This document shows, piece by piece, positions 1 to 9,568 of a stretch of 64,000 nucleotides of DNA. Origin of the DNA: Bacteroidales bacterium UBA6377 (GTDB taxonomy: Bacteria; Bacteroidota; Bacteroidia; Bacteroidales; UBA932); assembly GCA_002438805.1 (NCBI GenBank), contig DJQV01000002.1, positions 107,239 through 171,238 on the forward strand, given 5' to 3'. Both the position numbers and the translations under genes were made by a program. Position 1 is the stretch's first letter. Each line of letters starts with the position of its first letter. The notes under the pieces are model-generated. The model saw nothing but the letters and a program-made list of their open reading frames with translations. It was not told where the DNA came from and ran no database searches.

Positions 1-156
1 CCTGGATATAAGAAAGAGCACAAACTTTTCACCAAGTACGATAAGGCTACCTGTTCTAAATTCGTTGTCGGAAAGAACGAATATCTTCCGTTTCCGCTCG
101 ATTTCAAGGTTGCCAACCCAAATCTTCATGATGTCCTCGGTTGGGCAAATGAATAA
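1..156 (+). CDS. SusD/RagB-like lipoprotein, C-terminal fragment
   Basis: The frame is open from base 1 and stops at 154-156, so only the last 51 residues are present. They end in a segment around EYLPFPLDFKVANPNL, then GW and three residues. This resembles the usual SusD C-terminus, a pattern of W/L-PIP, then NPNL, then NPGW. SusD proteins are surface lipoproteins that bind glycans next to a SusC TonB transporter. The following genes are xylan/arabinoxylan enzymes, so a polysaccharide utilisation locus fits. The call rests on a short tail and context; the signal peptide and most of the protein lie outside the window. Confidence 0.55.
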   Translation, partial: PGYKKEHKLFTKYDKATCSKFVVGKNEYLPFPLDFKVANPNLHDVLGWANE

Positions 157-187
157 AATGAATATTATTTCGAAAAAGTAGAGGATA

Positions 188-213
188 GGGCATCCGTTAC
201 GGGTGCCCTTTTT
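188..213 (+). terminator. Intrinsic terminator after the SusD-like gene
   Basis: GGGCATCC (188-195) pairs with GGGTGCCC (201-208) with one G-T wobble and a five-base loop, followed by TTTTT. It lies between the SusD-like gene and the enzyme genes. It would lower, but need not abolish, transcription of the enzymes relative to the SusCD pair. Confidence 0.7.
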
Positions 214-226
214 CAGAACTGATATT

Positions 227-2158
227 ATGAAACGCATAATACTTGCTGCGGCGGCTCTGGCCATGAGTGTGAGCCTGACTGCCCAAGATCCGAATTTTCA
301 TATTTACCTTTGTTTCGGCCAGTCCAACATGGAAGGGGCTGCGAGACCTGAGGCCGTTGATTCGCTCGGAGTCAGCGACCGTTTTCTGACCATGGCTGCC
401 GTTGACTACGGCGACGGGAGCCGCAAGATGGGACAGTGGTACAAGGCCCTGCCGCCTCTCTGCCGATATGGTACGGGGATGACTCCCGTTGACTATTTTG
501 GCAGGACTTTGCTTGAATACCTGCCGGAGAACCACCGTGTCGGTGTGATCAATGTCGCGATAGGCGGCATAAAGATCGAAGGATTTCTGAAGGACAATCA
601 GGAGGCCTATGCCCGTGAGGTGGCTCCTGACTGGATGAAGCGTATGCTTGCAGCCTACGACAACCGTCCTTATGACCGTCTTGTCGAAATGGCCCGCCTC
701 GCGCAGAAGGACGGGGTCATCTCCGGTATTCTTCTGCACCAGGGGGAGTCCAATTGGGATGACCCGGACTGGGCGCGCAAGGTGAAGACGGTTTATGAGA
801 ACCTCTTGTCTGACCTCGGGCTTCAGGCTGAGCGCGTCCCGCTCTTCGCCGGAGAGGCCGTCAATGCTGATCGCGGAGGCACGAGCCGCGGGGCGAATCT
901 GCGGATAGACAGGATAGGGGAGACCATTCCTACCGCGCACGTGATCTCATCATCCGGGCTGACAAATCTTCCGGACTTTCTGCATTTCGATGCGGCCGGC
1001 TACCGTGAGTTCGGACGCAGATATGCTTATGCTGCCCTGCCGTTCCTCGGATATGACGTGCGCCCTGCTGTAAATCCATATACATCTTCCCTTGTGTCTC
1101 CGCTGATCAACGGCTTCGGGCGTACCGTGACATTCGTCTATAGGGCGCCGAAAGCAACTTCAGTGCAGCTCTCAGGACAGTTCCTTGGCAAGAATGTTCC
1201 GATGGAGAAGAATATGGACGGGGTATGGTGTGCCACGGTCAAGATTGACAAGCCTGACATCTACCCGTACAGCTTCATCGTGGACGGGGTGCAGGTCTCT
1301 GACCCTCTCAATAAGGACGTCTTCCCTAACGAGAACTTCAAGGCGAGCCTTCTTGAAATGCCGTCTTGGCCATCATTCCCTCAGGCAAAGACAGCAGAGC
1401 CGGACACCCTCCTGTATCGTCTCCGCGATGTCCCGCACGGGAAGCTCCACTATTGCACATACTCCTCAGAGGTGCTCGGGATGCACCGTCCGCTGGTGGT
1501 ATATACCCCGGCAAGCTATGATAAGGGAAAAAAGAAATACCCTGTCTTCTATCTAGTCAGCGGGACTACTGACACAGAAGAGACCTGGGCCAAGGTGGGC
1601 AAACTCAACGTGATACTGGACAACCTCATCGCCGAGGGCAAAGCCGAGGAGATGATTGTCGTGATGCCTTACGGCAACATGATGCACGGCACCCCGATGC
1701 CTTCTTCTCTCAAGGCTGCGGAGATGTATTCAGTGTTCTCAGATGAGCTCACCAAGTGCATAATGCCTTATGTCGAGAGCAATTTTCGTACTTTAAACAA
1801 GCCTCAGGCCCGCGCAATCGCGGGATTCTCGCGCGGGGGCGGACAGTCCATGTTCGCGGCCCTGAAGAATCTCGACAAATTTTCTTATCTTGCGGCATAT
1901 AGTGCATATCTCACACCTGAAGTGATGGAAACTTATTTCCCTGATCTCGTTTTGGCAGGCTCGCCGCTCAATTCAGAGTTGAAACTCCTTTGGATGGGTG
2001 TCGGATCTTCTGATTTCCTGTATCCGGAAGTGGTCAGGAACCGTGAATACTTCGATGCCAAGGGAATAGAGTACAGCGGCATCACCACCGGAGGCGGCCA
2101 CACATGGATGAATGCACGCACTTATCTAGCAGAGACATTAAAGCTGTTTTTCAAATGA
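227..2158 (+). CDS. Two-domain esterase: CE6/SASA acetylesterase fused to CE1 esterase
   Basis: Secreted or periplasmic 643-residue esterase that should remove acetyl and possibly feruloyl or related ester groups from xylan. ATG 227 is chosen because it begins a clean signal peptide (MKRIILAAAALAMS...TAQ); the upstream in-frame start adds eight residues encoded by the terminator region. Residues about 25-275 are an SGNH-type SASA domain with GQSNMEG (Ser33), HQGESNW (about 170) and the DFLH Asp/His block (about 250-253). An immunoglobulin-like E-set module follows (about 285-365). The C-terminal alpha/beta-hydrolase has the GFSRGG nucleophile elbow (Ser535) and a GGGH histidine (about 625). 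It overlaps the next gene by ATGA. Domain order is seen; substrate specificity is inferred from the GH43 neighbours. Confidence 0.85.
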   Translation: MKRIILAAAALAMSVSLTAQDPNFHIYLCFGQSNMEGAARPEAVDSLGVSDRFLTMAAVDYGDGSRKMGQWYKALPPLCRYGTGMTPVDYFGRTLLEYLPENHRVGVINVAIGGIKIEGFLKDNQEAYAREVAPDWMKRMLAAYDNRPYDRLVEMARLAQKDGVISGILLHQGESNWDDPDWARKVKTVYENLLSDLGLQAERVPLFAGEAVNADRGGTSRGANLRIDRIGETIPTAHVISSSGLTNLPDFLHFDAAGYREFGRRYAYAALPFLGYDVRPAVNPYTSSLVSPLINGFGRTVTFVYRAPKATSVQLSGQFLGKNVPMEKNMDGVWCATVKIDKPDIYPYSFIVDGVQVSDPLNKDVFPNENFKASLLEMPSWPSFPQAKTAEPDTLLYRLRDVPHGKLHYCTYSSEVLGMHRPLVVYTPASYDKGKKKYPVFYLVSGTTDTEETWAKVGKLNVILDNLIAEGKAEEMIVVMPYGNMMHGTPMPSSLKAAEMYSVFSDELTKCIMPYVESNFRTLNKPQARAIAGFSRGGGQSMFAALKNLDKFSYLAAYSAYLTPEVMETYFPDLVLAGSPLNSELKLLWMGVGSSDFLYPEVVRNREYFDAKGIEYSGITTGGGHTWMNARTYLAETLKLFFK

Positions 2159-3294
2159 TGCATACGAGATTACTTATGATTCTTGCAGTCGCCATCTCTG
2201 CGGCTGCGCTCAGCATGTCAGCCCAGACGCCAGTTTCCACCAATATTAGGGGCAATGAATACCCTCAGGTGGATGCCGAAGGGCGGGCGACCTTCAAGTT
2301 CAAGGCGCCGGCGGCATCCGAAGTGCTTGTGGACATCTGCGGCAAGAAATATCCGATGTCAAAAGGGGCCGACGGACAATGGACAGCCACGACAGATCCG
2401 CTTGTCGTCGGCTTTCACTATTATTTCATCAATGTGGACGGTTCTGCCGTGGCGGATCCTTCGAGCGAGTCTTTCTACGGCTGCGGCGTGATGACCAGCG
2501 GCATCGAGATTCCCGAGAGTGCCGAAGCGTCCGCATACTACACCTTCAACCCCGATGTCCCTCACGGACAGGTGCGCGAATGCCACTACTGGTCCGCTGT
2601 GGAGCAGAAGATGAGAAGGTGCTTCGTCTACACTCCTGCGGAGTACGAAGTGAAATCTTCCGAAAAATATCCGGTCTTCTATCTGCAGCATGGCATGGGA
2701 GAAGACGAGAGAGGCTGGCATCAGCAGGGAAAGATGGCGGAGATACTTGACAACAGCATAGCATCCGGCCGGAGTGTGCCGATGATAGTGGTGATGGACT
2801 ATGGCAATTGCGGACACATATTCGGCAGCCGCGGCCCGGAATCCCGTGACCAGTTCGGCGCTTCTTTCGGGGAGGTTCTCCTGACGGACATCATCCCTTA
2901 TATCGAGAAGACTTTCCGCGTCCGGACCGACAGGGAAAGCCGGGCTATGGCCGGACTGTCATGGGGAGGCAAGCAGACTTTTGATATCGCGCTGACCAAT
3001 TTGGACAGGTTTGCATATATCGGAGCATTCAGCGGCGCCATCTTCCTTCCGCCTCAGGCTGATTACGCAAAACTCTACAACGGAGCTTTCGCCGATGCCA
3101 AGTCGTTCAATTCCAAAGTGAAATATCTCTTCATGGGCATAGGCACCGAGGAGAACTTCGGCACCAAGGCCATATTGGATTCCCTGACCTCGCGCGGGAT
3201 CAAGGCAGTCTATTACGAATCCAAGGGTACGGCTCACGAGTGGCTGACCTGGAGGCGCTGCCTAAATGAATTCATCCCTCACCTTTTCAAATGA
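2155..3294 (+). CDS. CE1-family esterase (feruloyl/acetyl xylan esterase type)
   Basis: A 379-residue exported esterase. ATG 2155 overlaps the upstream TGA and starts just before a hydrophobic signal peptide ending near SMSAQ; an earlier in-frame ATG at 2104 lies inside the previous gene and is unlikely. An N-terminal E-set module (about 25-110) is followed by the esterase D fold with GLSWGG (Ser269) and the catalytic His in GTAHEW (about 361). This matches the feruloyl-esterase arrangement seen in XynZ-like enzymes. It is a shorter paralogue of the C-terminal half of the preceding protein. It overlaps the next gene by four bases, so the genes are probably translationally coupled. Whether it prefers feruloyl or acetyl esters cannot be read from the sequence. 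Confidence 0.85.
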   Translation: MMHTRLLMILAVAISAAALSMSAQTPVSTNIRGNEYPQVDAEGRATFKFKAPAASEVLVDICGKKYPMSKGADGQWTATTDPLVVGFHYYFINVDGSAVADPSSESFYGCGVMTSGIEIPESAEASAYYTFNPDVPHGQVRECHYWSAVEQKMRRCFVYTPAEYEVKSSEKYPVFYLQHGMGEDERGWHQQGKMAEILDNSIASGRSVPMIVVMDYGNCGHIFGSRGPESRDQFGASFGEVLLTDIIPYIEKTFRVRTDRESRAMAGLSWGGKQTFDIALTNLDRFAYIGAFSGAIFLPPQADYAKLYNGAFADAKSFNSKVKYLFMGIGTEENFGTKAILDSLTSRGIKAVYYESKGTAHEWLTWRRCLNEFIPHLFK

Positions 3295-4622
3295 CATCAA
3301 TCATGAAGTCAAAAAACATCATCTTCAGTATGGCTCTGTTCGGCGCGGCCACGGCCTATGCGCAGAACCCTATAATCCGCGACCAGTTCACTGCCGACCC
3401 TACGGCCCGTGTTTTTGAAGGCAAGGTCTATATGTATCCTTCCCACGACATCATAAGCCCGGTGGAGCCGGAGCGCAAGTGGTTCAGCATGGCGGATTAT
3501 CATGTTTTTTCCTCGGAGAATCTCATGGACTGGACTGACCACGGTGTAATCCTGAGCCAGGAGAACGTGCCTTGGGGCAAGCCGGACGGCTATTCTATGT
3601 GGGCCCCTGACTGCGTATACAAGGACGGCAAATACTATTTCTACTATCCGGATGCACCGAAGACAGGCCGCGGATTCGCGGTCGGGGTTGCCACGGCGAC
3701 TTCGCCTTCCGGTCCGTTCATTCCGGAGAAAGAGTCCATTAAGGGCGTAATGGGGATAGATCCGTGCGTGCTGATAGACAAGGACGGAACCTCCTATATT
3801 TATTGGTCCGGGATGGGGCTTCAGGTGGCAAAGCTTAAGGACAACATGGTTGAACTGGACGGAGCTCCGCAACGTCTGGATGAGAATCTCCCCGCCGGAT
3901 TCAAGGAGGGCCCGTTCGTTTTTGAACGTGACGGCAAGTATTATCTCACATATCCTTGGGTACAGGACAAGACCGAGACCCTCGCCTATGCCATGAGCGA
4001 CAACCCGACGGGGCCGTTTGAGTTCAAGGGCCTGATAATGCAGCAGTCTCCGACAGGCTGCTGGACCAACCACCACTCTCTTGTCGAGTATCAGGGGCAG
4101 TGGTACTTGTTCTATCACCACAACGACTATTCTCCCCAGTTCGATAAGAACCGCTCCGCCCGTATTGACAAGGTGATTTTCAATGCTGACGGCACAATCC
4201 AGCCGGTGACTCCGACATACAGGGGAGTGGGAGTGTATCCGGCACGCAAGAGGATTGAACTTGACCGTTACAGCGCGCTCTGCCCTGTCGGCGCCTCGAT
4301 AGACTTCCTCGATCCGTCCGATACCTTTGCCGGCTGGTTCGTGGCTTTGGACAGGCCGTCTGTCTGGGTAAGGTATGCGGATGTGGATTTTACGGATGAG
4401 GGCCCGGCCTCTGTAAGGATGCGCGTGCGCTCCAAGGATGGAGGAAAGGTGAGCATCTGCGTGGCAGAAGACCCGGCTTTCGTGGAGGTGAAGGTGCCGC
4501 GCTCCAAGGATTGGACGGAGGTAAGGGCGTCTCTTGGAAAGGCTGTCACCGGTCTACAGACACTGACTGCCACTCTTGTGGAGGGCGGCCCCGTTGATAT
4601 TGACTGGATATTTTTTGAATGA
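3291..4622 (+). CDS. GH43 glycoside hydrolase with C-terminal beta-sandwich module
   Basis: Likely arabinofuranosidase or beta-xylosidase acting on arabinoxylan side chains, exported by a signal peptide ending AYAQ. A second ATG at 3303 (MKSKN) is an equally possible start; 3291 is kept for the ATGA overlap. Five-bladed propeller motifs are visible: catalytic base Asp36 in TADPTARV, the middle Asp near 157 in GIDPCV, and the acid Glu near 206 in KEGPFVFERDGKYY. Residues about 335-443 form a CBM6-like beta-sandwich ending GPVDIDWIFFE, a typical CBM6 terminus. It is followed at two bases by another GH43 gene. Family is secure; exact activity is not. Confidence 0.87.
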   Translation: MTSIMKSKNIIFSMALFGAATAYAQNPIIRDQFTADPTARVFEGKVYMYPSHDIISPVEPERKWFSMADYHVFSSENLMDWTDHGVILSQENVPWGKPDGYSMWAPDCVYKDGKYYFYYPDAPKTGRGFAVGVATATSPSGPFIPEKESIKGVMGIDPCVLIDKDGTSYIYWSGMGLQVAKLKDNMVELDGAPQRLDENLPAGFKEGPFVFERDGKYYLTYPWVQDKTETLAYAMSDNPTGPFEFKGLIMQQSPTGCWTNHHSLVEYQGQWYLFYHHNDYSPQFDKNRSARIDKVIFNADGTIQPVTPTYRGVGVYPARKRIELDRYSALCPVGASIDFLDPSDTFAGWFVALDRPSVWVRYADVDFTDEGPASVRMRVRSKDGGKVSICVAEDPAFVEVKVPRSKDWTEVRASLGKAVTGLQTLTATLVEGGPVDIDWIFFE

Positions 4623-4623
4623 T

Positions 4624-6279
4624 ATGAGAAAGATTCTGTTTGTTATGGCCATATCGGCCGGGCTGTGTTCCTGTTCGGTTTCCGCGCCGGAAGGGACGGC
4701 CGTCTTCGATTATTTCAAGTATGAGGGGAGGGATGATTTTTATGCGGAAAATCCTCTCCCGGCTGCGGATTTTGCGTATAATCCCCTTCTGCCCGGCTGG
4801 TATTCGGATCCGAGTATCTGCACCGACGGGAAGGGTAACTACTATCTTGTCACATCGACATTCTCGTATTATCCCGGAGTGCCGATATTCCACAGCACGG
4901 ACCTGCTGAACTGGGAGCAGAAAGGGAATGTACTCTCGCGGCCTTCGCAGCTCGTCAACCTTGACCGTCAGCATATCAGCGGCGGCATATTCGCTCCGGA
5001 TATCAAATATAATCCTCACAACGGCATGTTCTACATGATCACTACCAATGTCGGTGCGGGAAATTTCGTCGTGAAGGCTTCCGACCCTCTCGGAGAGTGG
5101 TCCGATCCGATAATGCTGCCTCAGGTGCAGGGTATCGACCCTTCTCTGTTCTTTGATGATGACGGCAGAGCATATATCGTCAACAATGATGATGCACCGG
5201 ACGGCAAGCCGGAGTATGACGGGCACAGGACAATCCGCATCGTGGAGTATGACACCGCCACTGACAAGACGGTCGGCGAGAGGAAAATCATCGTCAACAA
5301 GGGAGTCAATCCGGCTGAAAAGCCGATCTGGATAGAGGGCCCTCACCTTTACAAGATAGACGGCAAGTACTATCTGATGGCTGCGGAGGGTGGAACTTCC
5401 ATCGGGCATTCCGAGGTGATATTCCGCAGCGATTCCCCGATGGGAGAGTACAAGGCCTGGAGCGGCAATCCGATACTTACCCAGCGTCATCTGGATTCAG
5501 ACCGTCCGTCGGCAGTCACTTGCGCCGGGCATGCGGATCTGGTATGTACGCCATCGGGAGAATGGTGGGCTGTCTTCCTTGCCTGCCGCCCTCTCGAGGG
5601 AAAGTACGAGAATCTTGGCCGCGAGACGTTCATGATGCCTGTCCGCTGGAGTGAAGATGGTTTTCCTTATATCACCAAAGGTGATGAGCCGGTGCCGATG
5701 GTCGTCCGCCACAAGGGTGCAGTGCGGGGTGAAGATGTCACGTTCGGCAATTTCACGGTCAATGACGAGTTTGACGGATCTGTCTTGCCTCTGCACTGGA
5801 TGACTCTCCGGGGGCCCGCCACGGATCTGTACTCCCTTTATGGAGGGAAGCTCCGCCTGACGGTTTCGGATGCTTCAGTGAGCAGATTTGAGACTCCAGC
5901 CACTGTCCTGAGACGGATTCAGCATCACAAATTCAAGACCGATACCCGTATCACTTTCAACCCGGCGTCATCGGAAGAGAAAGCCGGCATGCTTCTTTTC
6001 AAGGATGAGAAGCACCATTATTTCTTCTCTCTCAGCAAAGATGGGAAAGATTGGACAGTCTCTCTGGAGACCCCGGACGGAGTACTTGCTTCGGCAAAGA
6101 CAAGCGGAGGTTTCTTTGATCTCAAGACTGTTTCATACGGGACTTCATTTGCATTCTGGTATGCGCCGGACGGCAAGAACTGGACGCTTCTCAAGGATAA
6201 TGTTCCGGCTGACTATCTCTCCACCGCTGTGGCTGGAGGTTTTACAGGAACAACAATAGGATTATATGCGACAAAGTAA
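4624..6279 (+). CDS. GH43 beta-xylosidase/arabinofuranosidase lipoprotein
   Basis: A 551-residue GH43 enzyme with a lipoprotein signal (SAGLC before Cys), so probably membrane anchored. The chosen ATG begins the signal peptide right after the previous stop. Catalytic residues follow the family pattern: Asp62 in WYSDPSI, Asp172 in GIDPSLFFDDDG, and Glu238 in WIEGPHLYKIDGKYY. The last 190 residues or so form the concanavalin-like sandwich (GH43_C2 type) common in xylosidases that split xylo-oligosaccharides. The gene overlaps the next one by 14 bases. In context it would finish the breakdown of xylo-oligosaccharides after de-esterification. Confidence 0.88.
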   Translation: MRKILFVMAISAGLCSCSVSAPEGTAVFDYFKYEGRDDFYAENPLPAADFAYNPLLPGWYSDPSICTDGKGNYYLVTSTFSYYPGVPIFHSTDLLNWEQKGNVLSRPSQLVNLDRQHISGGIFAPDIKYNPHNGMFYMITTNVGAGNFVVKASDPLGEWSDPIMLPQVQGIDPSLFFDDDGRAYIVNNDDAPDGKPEYDGHRTIRIVEYDTATDKTVGERKIIVNKGVNPAEKPIWIEGPHLYKIDGKYYLMAAEGGTSIGHSEVIFRSDSPMGEYKAWSGNPILTQRHLDSDRPSAVTCAGHADLVCTPSGEWWAVFLACRPLEGKYENLGRETFMMPVRWSEDGFPYITKGDEPVPMVVRHKGAVRGEDVTFGNFTVNDEFDGSVLPLHWMTLRGPATDLYSLYGGKLRLTVSDASVSRFETPATVLRRIQHHKFKTDTRITFNPASSEEKAGMLLFKDEKHHYFFSLSKDGKDWTVSLETPDGVLASAKTSGGFFDLKTVSYGTSFAFWYAPDGKNWTLLKDNVPADYLSTAVAGGFTGTTIGLYATK

Positions 6280-7843
6280 ATTTATTGGGGTCTTCGTGGC
6301 CCTCTTGCTTGCCGCCAGTTGCGGCGGCCCGAAGTGGCAGGATGCTGTCAATCCTCTGACTTACACGGACATCCCTGATAATGACGTAATTCGCGTCGGG
6401 GAAGACTACTATATGGTAAGCACGACCATGTATTTCTGTCCCGGAGCGCCGATAATGCACTCCAAAGACCTTGTGCACTGGCGGATAGTCAACTATGTCT
6501 ATGACTGCCTTGAAGATGATGATGTATACAATCTCAGGGGCGGGGCCAACGCCTACGGTAAGGGACAGTGGGCCACATCGCTCCGGTATCATGACGGATT
6601 GTATTATGCGCTCTTCATTGCCAACGACCAGCGCAAGACCTATGTCTACCGTACGGACGATATAGAAAAAGGCAAGTGGACGCGGTCGGTGATTGATTTC
6701 CCGATGCATGATGCGACAATGCTCTTCGAGGACGGAAGGCTCTATTCCCTTTGGGGCAACGGAGATCTTCGCCTCACTGAACTTGAGCCTGACGGCTCCG
6801 CCCTGAAAAAGGGCGGGGTGGACACTGTCATAATAAGTGCTCCGCGAAAAGGCTACATGCTCAGGGCCGAAGGCGCGCACATCTACCATATCGGTGACTG
6901 GTACTATGTTCTGGAGATTGACTGGCCTGCGGGCGGCGTCCGTACCGAGACCTGCTGGCGCAGCCGCAGTCTTCTCGGGCCGTATGAGAGCAAGGTGGTC
7001 CTGCAGGGGGCGTTCGATTCCCGTCCTGACGGAGTCGCCCAGGGTGCGATAGTGGATACTCCGGCCGGTGACTGGTATGCGATAATGTTCCAGGATCACG
7101 GGGCGGTCGGACGTATCCCGACCATTCAGCCTGTGGAGTGGGTTGACGGCTGGCCGATTATGGGGGACGGCGGCGTGCCGATGAAGACCGTGCGTGTCAA
7201 TCTCCCTGCGTCCGGAGAGGATTATGTCTGGGATTCGGATGAGTTCGACTCTCGGGAACTTGCTCTTGTTTGGCAGTGGAACCATAAGCCGGCTGACAGC
7301 TTGTGGTCTCTCTCTGAGCGTCCAGGCTGGATGCGGCTTCATGCCGGTATCCTTGCCGATGGCATAATGACTGCGCGCAACACCTTGACGCAGAGGACAG
7401 TCGGGCCGAAGAGCGTGGCGGAAGTCAAGCTCGACATCTCCGCTCTCAAGCCTGGTGACAGGGCGGGTATCTGTGCGTTCCAGAGCAACAATATCGCAGT
7501 GGGGGCCGAGGTGGCCTCTGACGGTTCCAAGTCGGTTGTGCTTCGCCGCAGTGGCCGTGAAGCCAAGGACGAGGAAGTATACCGGCACGAACTCGAAGGG
7601 GACACGCTGTGGCTCCGTTTGAACTATGTTTTCACTCCTTCCGAAGGTGAAGAGGCCGATACTGTGACGGCCTGCTGGTCAGAGGACGGTAAGAACTGGA
7701 GCGACTGCGGCTTCACATTGAAGATGCTCTACACGCTTGATCTGTTTACCGGCTACCGGACGGCGCTTTATTGTTATCCGACTTCAGTCGAGGGCGGCGG
7801 CTATGCCGACTTTGATTTCTTCCACCAGCGGGTTTTAAATTGA
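6266..7843 (+). CDS. GH43 family lipoprotein
   Basis: A third GH43 protein of 525 residues with a lipobox (LLAASC, Cys19). The start lies inside the end of the preceding gene. The catalytic base is probably Asp40 in PDNDVIRVGEDYY, a slightly divergent form of the blade-1 motif; the second Asp is in MHDATMLFEDG and the acid Glu in LRAEGAHIYHIGDWYY. The C-terminal third is a beta-sandwich like that of the preceding enzyme. The three GH43 proteins here are clearly different from each other and probably attack different linkages. It is followed four bases later by a broken GH51 gene. Confidence 0.85.
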   Translation: MRQSKFIGVFVALLLAASCGGPKWQDAVNPLTYTDIPDNDVIRVGEDYYMVSTTMYFCPGAPIMHSKDLVHWRIVNYVYDCLEDDDVYNLRGGANAYGKGQWATSLRYHDGLYYALFIANDQRKTYVYRTDDIEKGKWTRSVIDFPMHDATMLFEDGRLYSLWGNGDLRLTELEPDGSALKKGGVDTVIISAPRKGYMLRAEGAHIYHIGDWYYVLEIDWPAGGVRTETCWRSRSLLGPYESKVVLQGAFDSRPDGVAQGAIVDTPAGDWYAIMFQDHGAVGRIPTIQPVEWVDGWPIMGDGGVPMKTVRVNLPASGEDYVWDSDEFDSRELALVWQWNHKPADSLWSLSERPGWMRLHAGILADGIMTARNTLTQRTVGPKSVAEVKLDISALKPGDRAGICAFQSNNIAVGAEVASDGSKSVVLRRSGREAKDEEVYRHELEGDTLWLRLNYVFTPSEGEEADTVTACWSEDGKNWSDCGFTLKMLYTLDLFTGYRTALYCYPTSVEGGGYADFDFFHQRVLN

Positions 7844-7847
7844 ATTT

Positions 7848-8195
7848 ATGCGTAAATCATATTTGATCTTGCTCCCTTTCGTGCTCCTGCCACTTTTCGC
7901 AGGAGCGCAGGAGAGGGAGGGCGTGAAACTTGAGATTAATTCCACCAAAGTGACAGGAAAGATTGATCCTCTTCTGTATGGTCAACTTTTTGAGCACATT
8001 TATTTCTCTGCCAATAACGGCGTGTGGCAGGAACTCATCTTTGAACGCTCCTTTGAGACGGAACATTTCCCGGGCATTCCTCCACGCGACGGATATTTTG
8101 ACGGGTGTTTTGCTGATGACGAAGAGGTTCTTCATTCACCGACCAGATATGAACAGCCTAAAACCTATCAAGCCTGCTCTTTTGTGCGGATTTAA
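7848..8195 (+). pseudogene. GH51 alpha-L-arabinofuranosidase, N-terminal remnant
   Basis: The 115-residue frame begins with a signal peptide (ending FAGAQ) and then reads like a GH51 enzyme: KIDPLLYGQLFEHIYFSANN, then WQELIFERSFE and LHSPTRYEQP. GH51 proteins are normally about 500-650 residues, so the whole TIM barrel with its two catalytic Glu residues is missing. Family-like sequence ends near base 8160, and a short unrelated tail runs to a stop. The next gene is on the opposite strand and unrelated, so the operon was probably cut by a rearrangement that brought in the ATPase island. The product is not expected to be active. Confidence 0.75.
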
Positions 8196-8237
8196 GTTTT
8201 GATTTTATGATTTGCAAAGATTTTTCCGGGGTATTGA

Positions 8238-9491
8238 TTATTTCCAAATATCCACTTTGCCAAGCAGGAAGTCATATAAGCTGAGTATCAGGATTCCTTC
8301 TTCATTGTACCCGGAGCTGTAGCGGTCAGCTGCGATGATGATTTTGCGGAATCCATCTGGAATGTGGAGAAGCGAATCTTGCTCCTGATCCATTTTTGCC
8401 TTGTCAGGCATTGCGTATGCTGACTGGATGTAGAGCCTTTCGTCATGTTTATTCACGACAAAGTCAATCTCCAGTTTGTGTCTTTGCCGCTTCCCTTTTT
8501 CATCGGTACGGAAAACCTCCACAACTCCGACATCGACGGTAAACCCTCTTCTCCGGAGTTCGTTATAAATGACATTCTCCATAGCATGGGTGGGCTCATT
8601 CTGTCGAAATCCTACAATGACATTCCTTATGCCCATATCCTCAAAGTAGTACTTTGTCTCGGTTCCTATATGTCTGCGGCCTTTGACATCGTAACGAAGC
8701 GCTTCGTTTATGAAAAAAGCATCCTGCAGGCATTCAATGTATCGCGAAATGGTCGTACCTGCAATGTCTTTCCCTTCAATGGACTTGAAGGTGTTTGACA
8801 TTCTGGACACGTTGGTGCTTGAACCTATCCCGGATGCGAGGACACGGATGATCTCGCGCAATCCCTCTTCATTCTTCAGATTATTCCGGTCAATGACATC
8901 CTTCAAATAAACGGTATCATAAATTTCACGGAGATAATTCTGCCTGTCTTCCGCTTTCTCCAGCCCGGCCACAACGGGAAGTCCGCCATAGATATAGTAC
9001 TGTTCGAACGCTTCTGCCTTTTCACCACCTGCTACTTCATAGTATTCCGCGAAACTGAGCGGGTGTATGCGGATCTCCCAGCCGCGTCCACGGAATTCTG
9101 TGATTACATCTTTGGACAGGAACTTTGCATTTGACCCGGTGACGTAAACTTCAGCGTTGGGGACGTTCAGATACGAGTTGAGTACATCCTCGAACTCCCT
9201 TACAAGCTGAACCTCATCAAGCAAAATGTAGTATTTCCCCTCATCCTTCATCAGGCTGTCAATATGGTTCAGCAGAGCATCTGGATCTCGGAAATTTTTG
9301 TTCCTTCTGTCTTCAAGGTTAATGGGGATGATGTGATCTGCATGGACACCTTTTTCAAGCAGATAGTTGCGAAAAAGTCTGAAGAGTAGGAAAGACTTCC
9401 CGCAACGACGGATGCCGGTAATGACTTTGATCATCCCGTTCCCTTCAGCTGATATAAGTTGATTAAGATAGTATTGTCTTGAAAAAAGCAT
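8238..9491 (-). CDS. AAA_14/DUF4143 ATPase
   Basis: A 417-residue predicted P-loop ATPase of the widespread AAA_14-DUF4143 type, whose cellular role is unknown. Walker A is GIRRCGKS (about 27-34), Walker B is YYILLDEVQ (about 92-100), and the sensor-like VYVTGSNAKFLS and EFRGRG motifs follow. The C-terminal half (DUF4143) holds a nuclease-like core with E-I-D-F-V (LEIDFVV) and a Q-S-A-Y motif, as in PD-(D/E)xK folds. It is homologous over its full length to the gene at 11107. It sits tail to tail with the truncated GH51 gene, which suggests it marks the edge of the inserted segment. Confidence 0.85.
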   Translation of the reverse strand: MLFSRQYYLNQLISAEGNGMIKVITGIRRCGKSFLLFRLFRNYLLEKGVHADHIIPINLEDRRNKNFRDPDALLNHIDSLMKDEGKYYILLDEVQLVREFEDVLNSYLNVPNAEVYVTGSNAKFLSKDVITEFRGRGWEIRIHPLSFAEYYEVAGGEKAEAFEQYYIYGGLPVVAGLEKAEDRQNYLREIYDTVYLKDVIDRNNLKNEEGLREIIRVLASGIGSSTNVSRMSNTFKSIEGKDIAGTTISRYIECLQDAFFINEALRYDVKGRRHIGTETKYYFEDMGIRNVIVGFRQNEPTHAMENVIYNELRRRGFTVDVGVVEVFRTDEKGKRQRHKLEIDFVVNKHDERLYIQSAYAMPDKAKMDQEQDSLLHIPDGFRKIIIAADRYSSGYNEEGILILSLYDFLLGKVDIWK

Positions 9492-9568
9492 GTCGTACTA
9501 AATTTTTGTTACTATGCACATATTTTCAGCACGAAGATATCGATTAATTTTAAGAATTCAAAAAGTTG

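Noticed and set aside
6242..7588. 448-codon minus-strand open frame
   Set aside because: Antisense to the third GH43 gene, which has the expected catalytic motifs.
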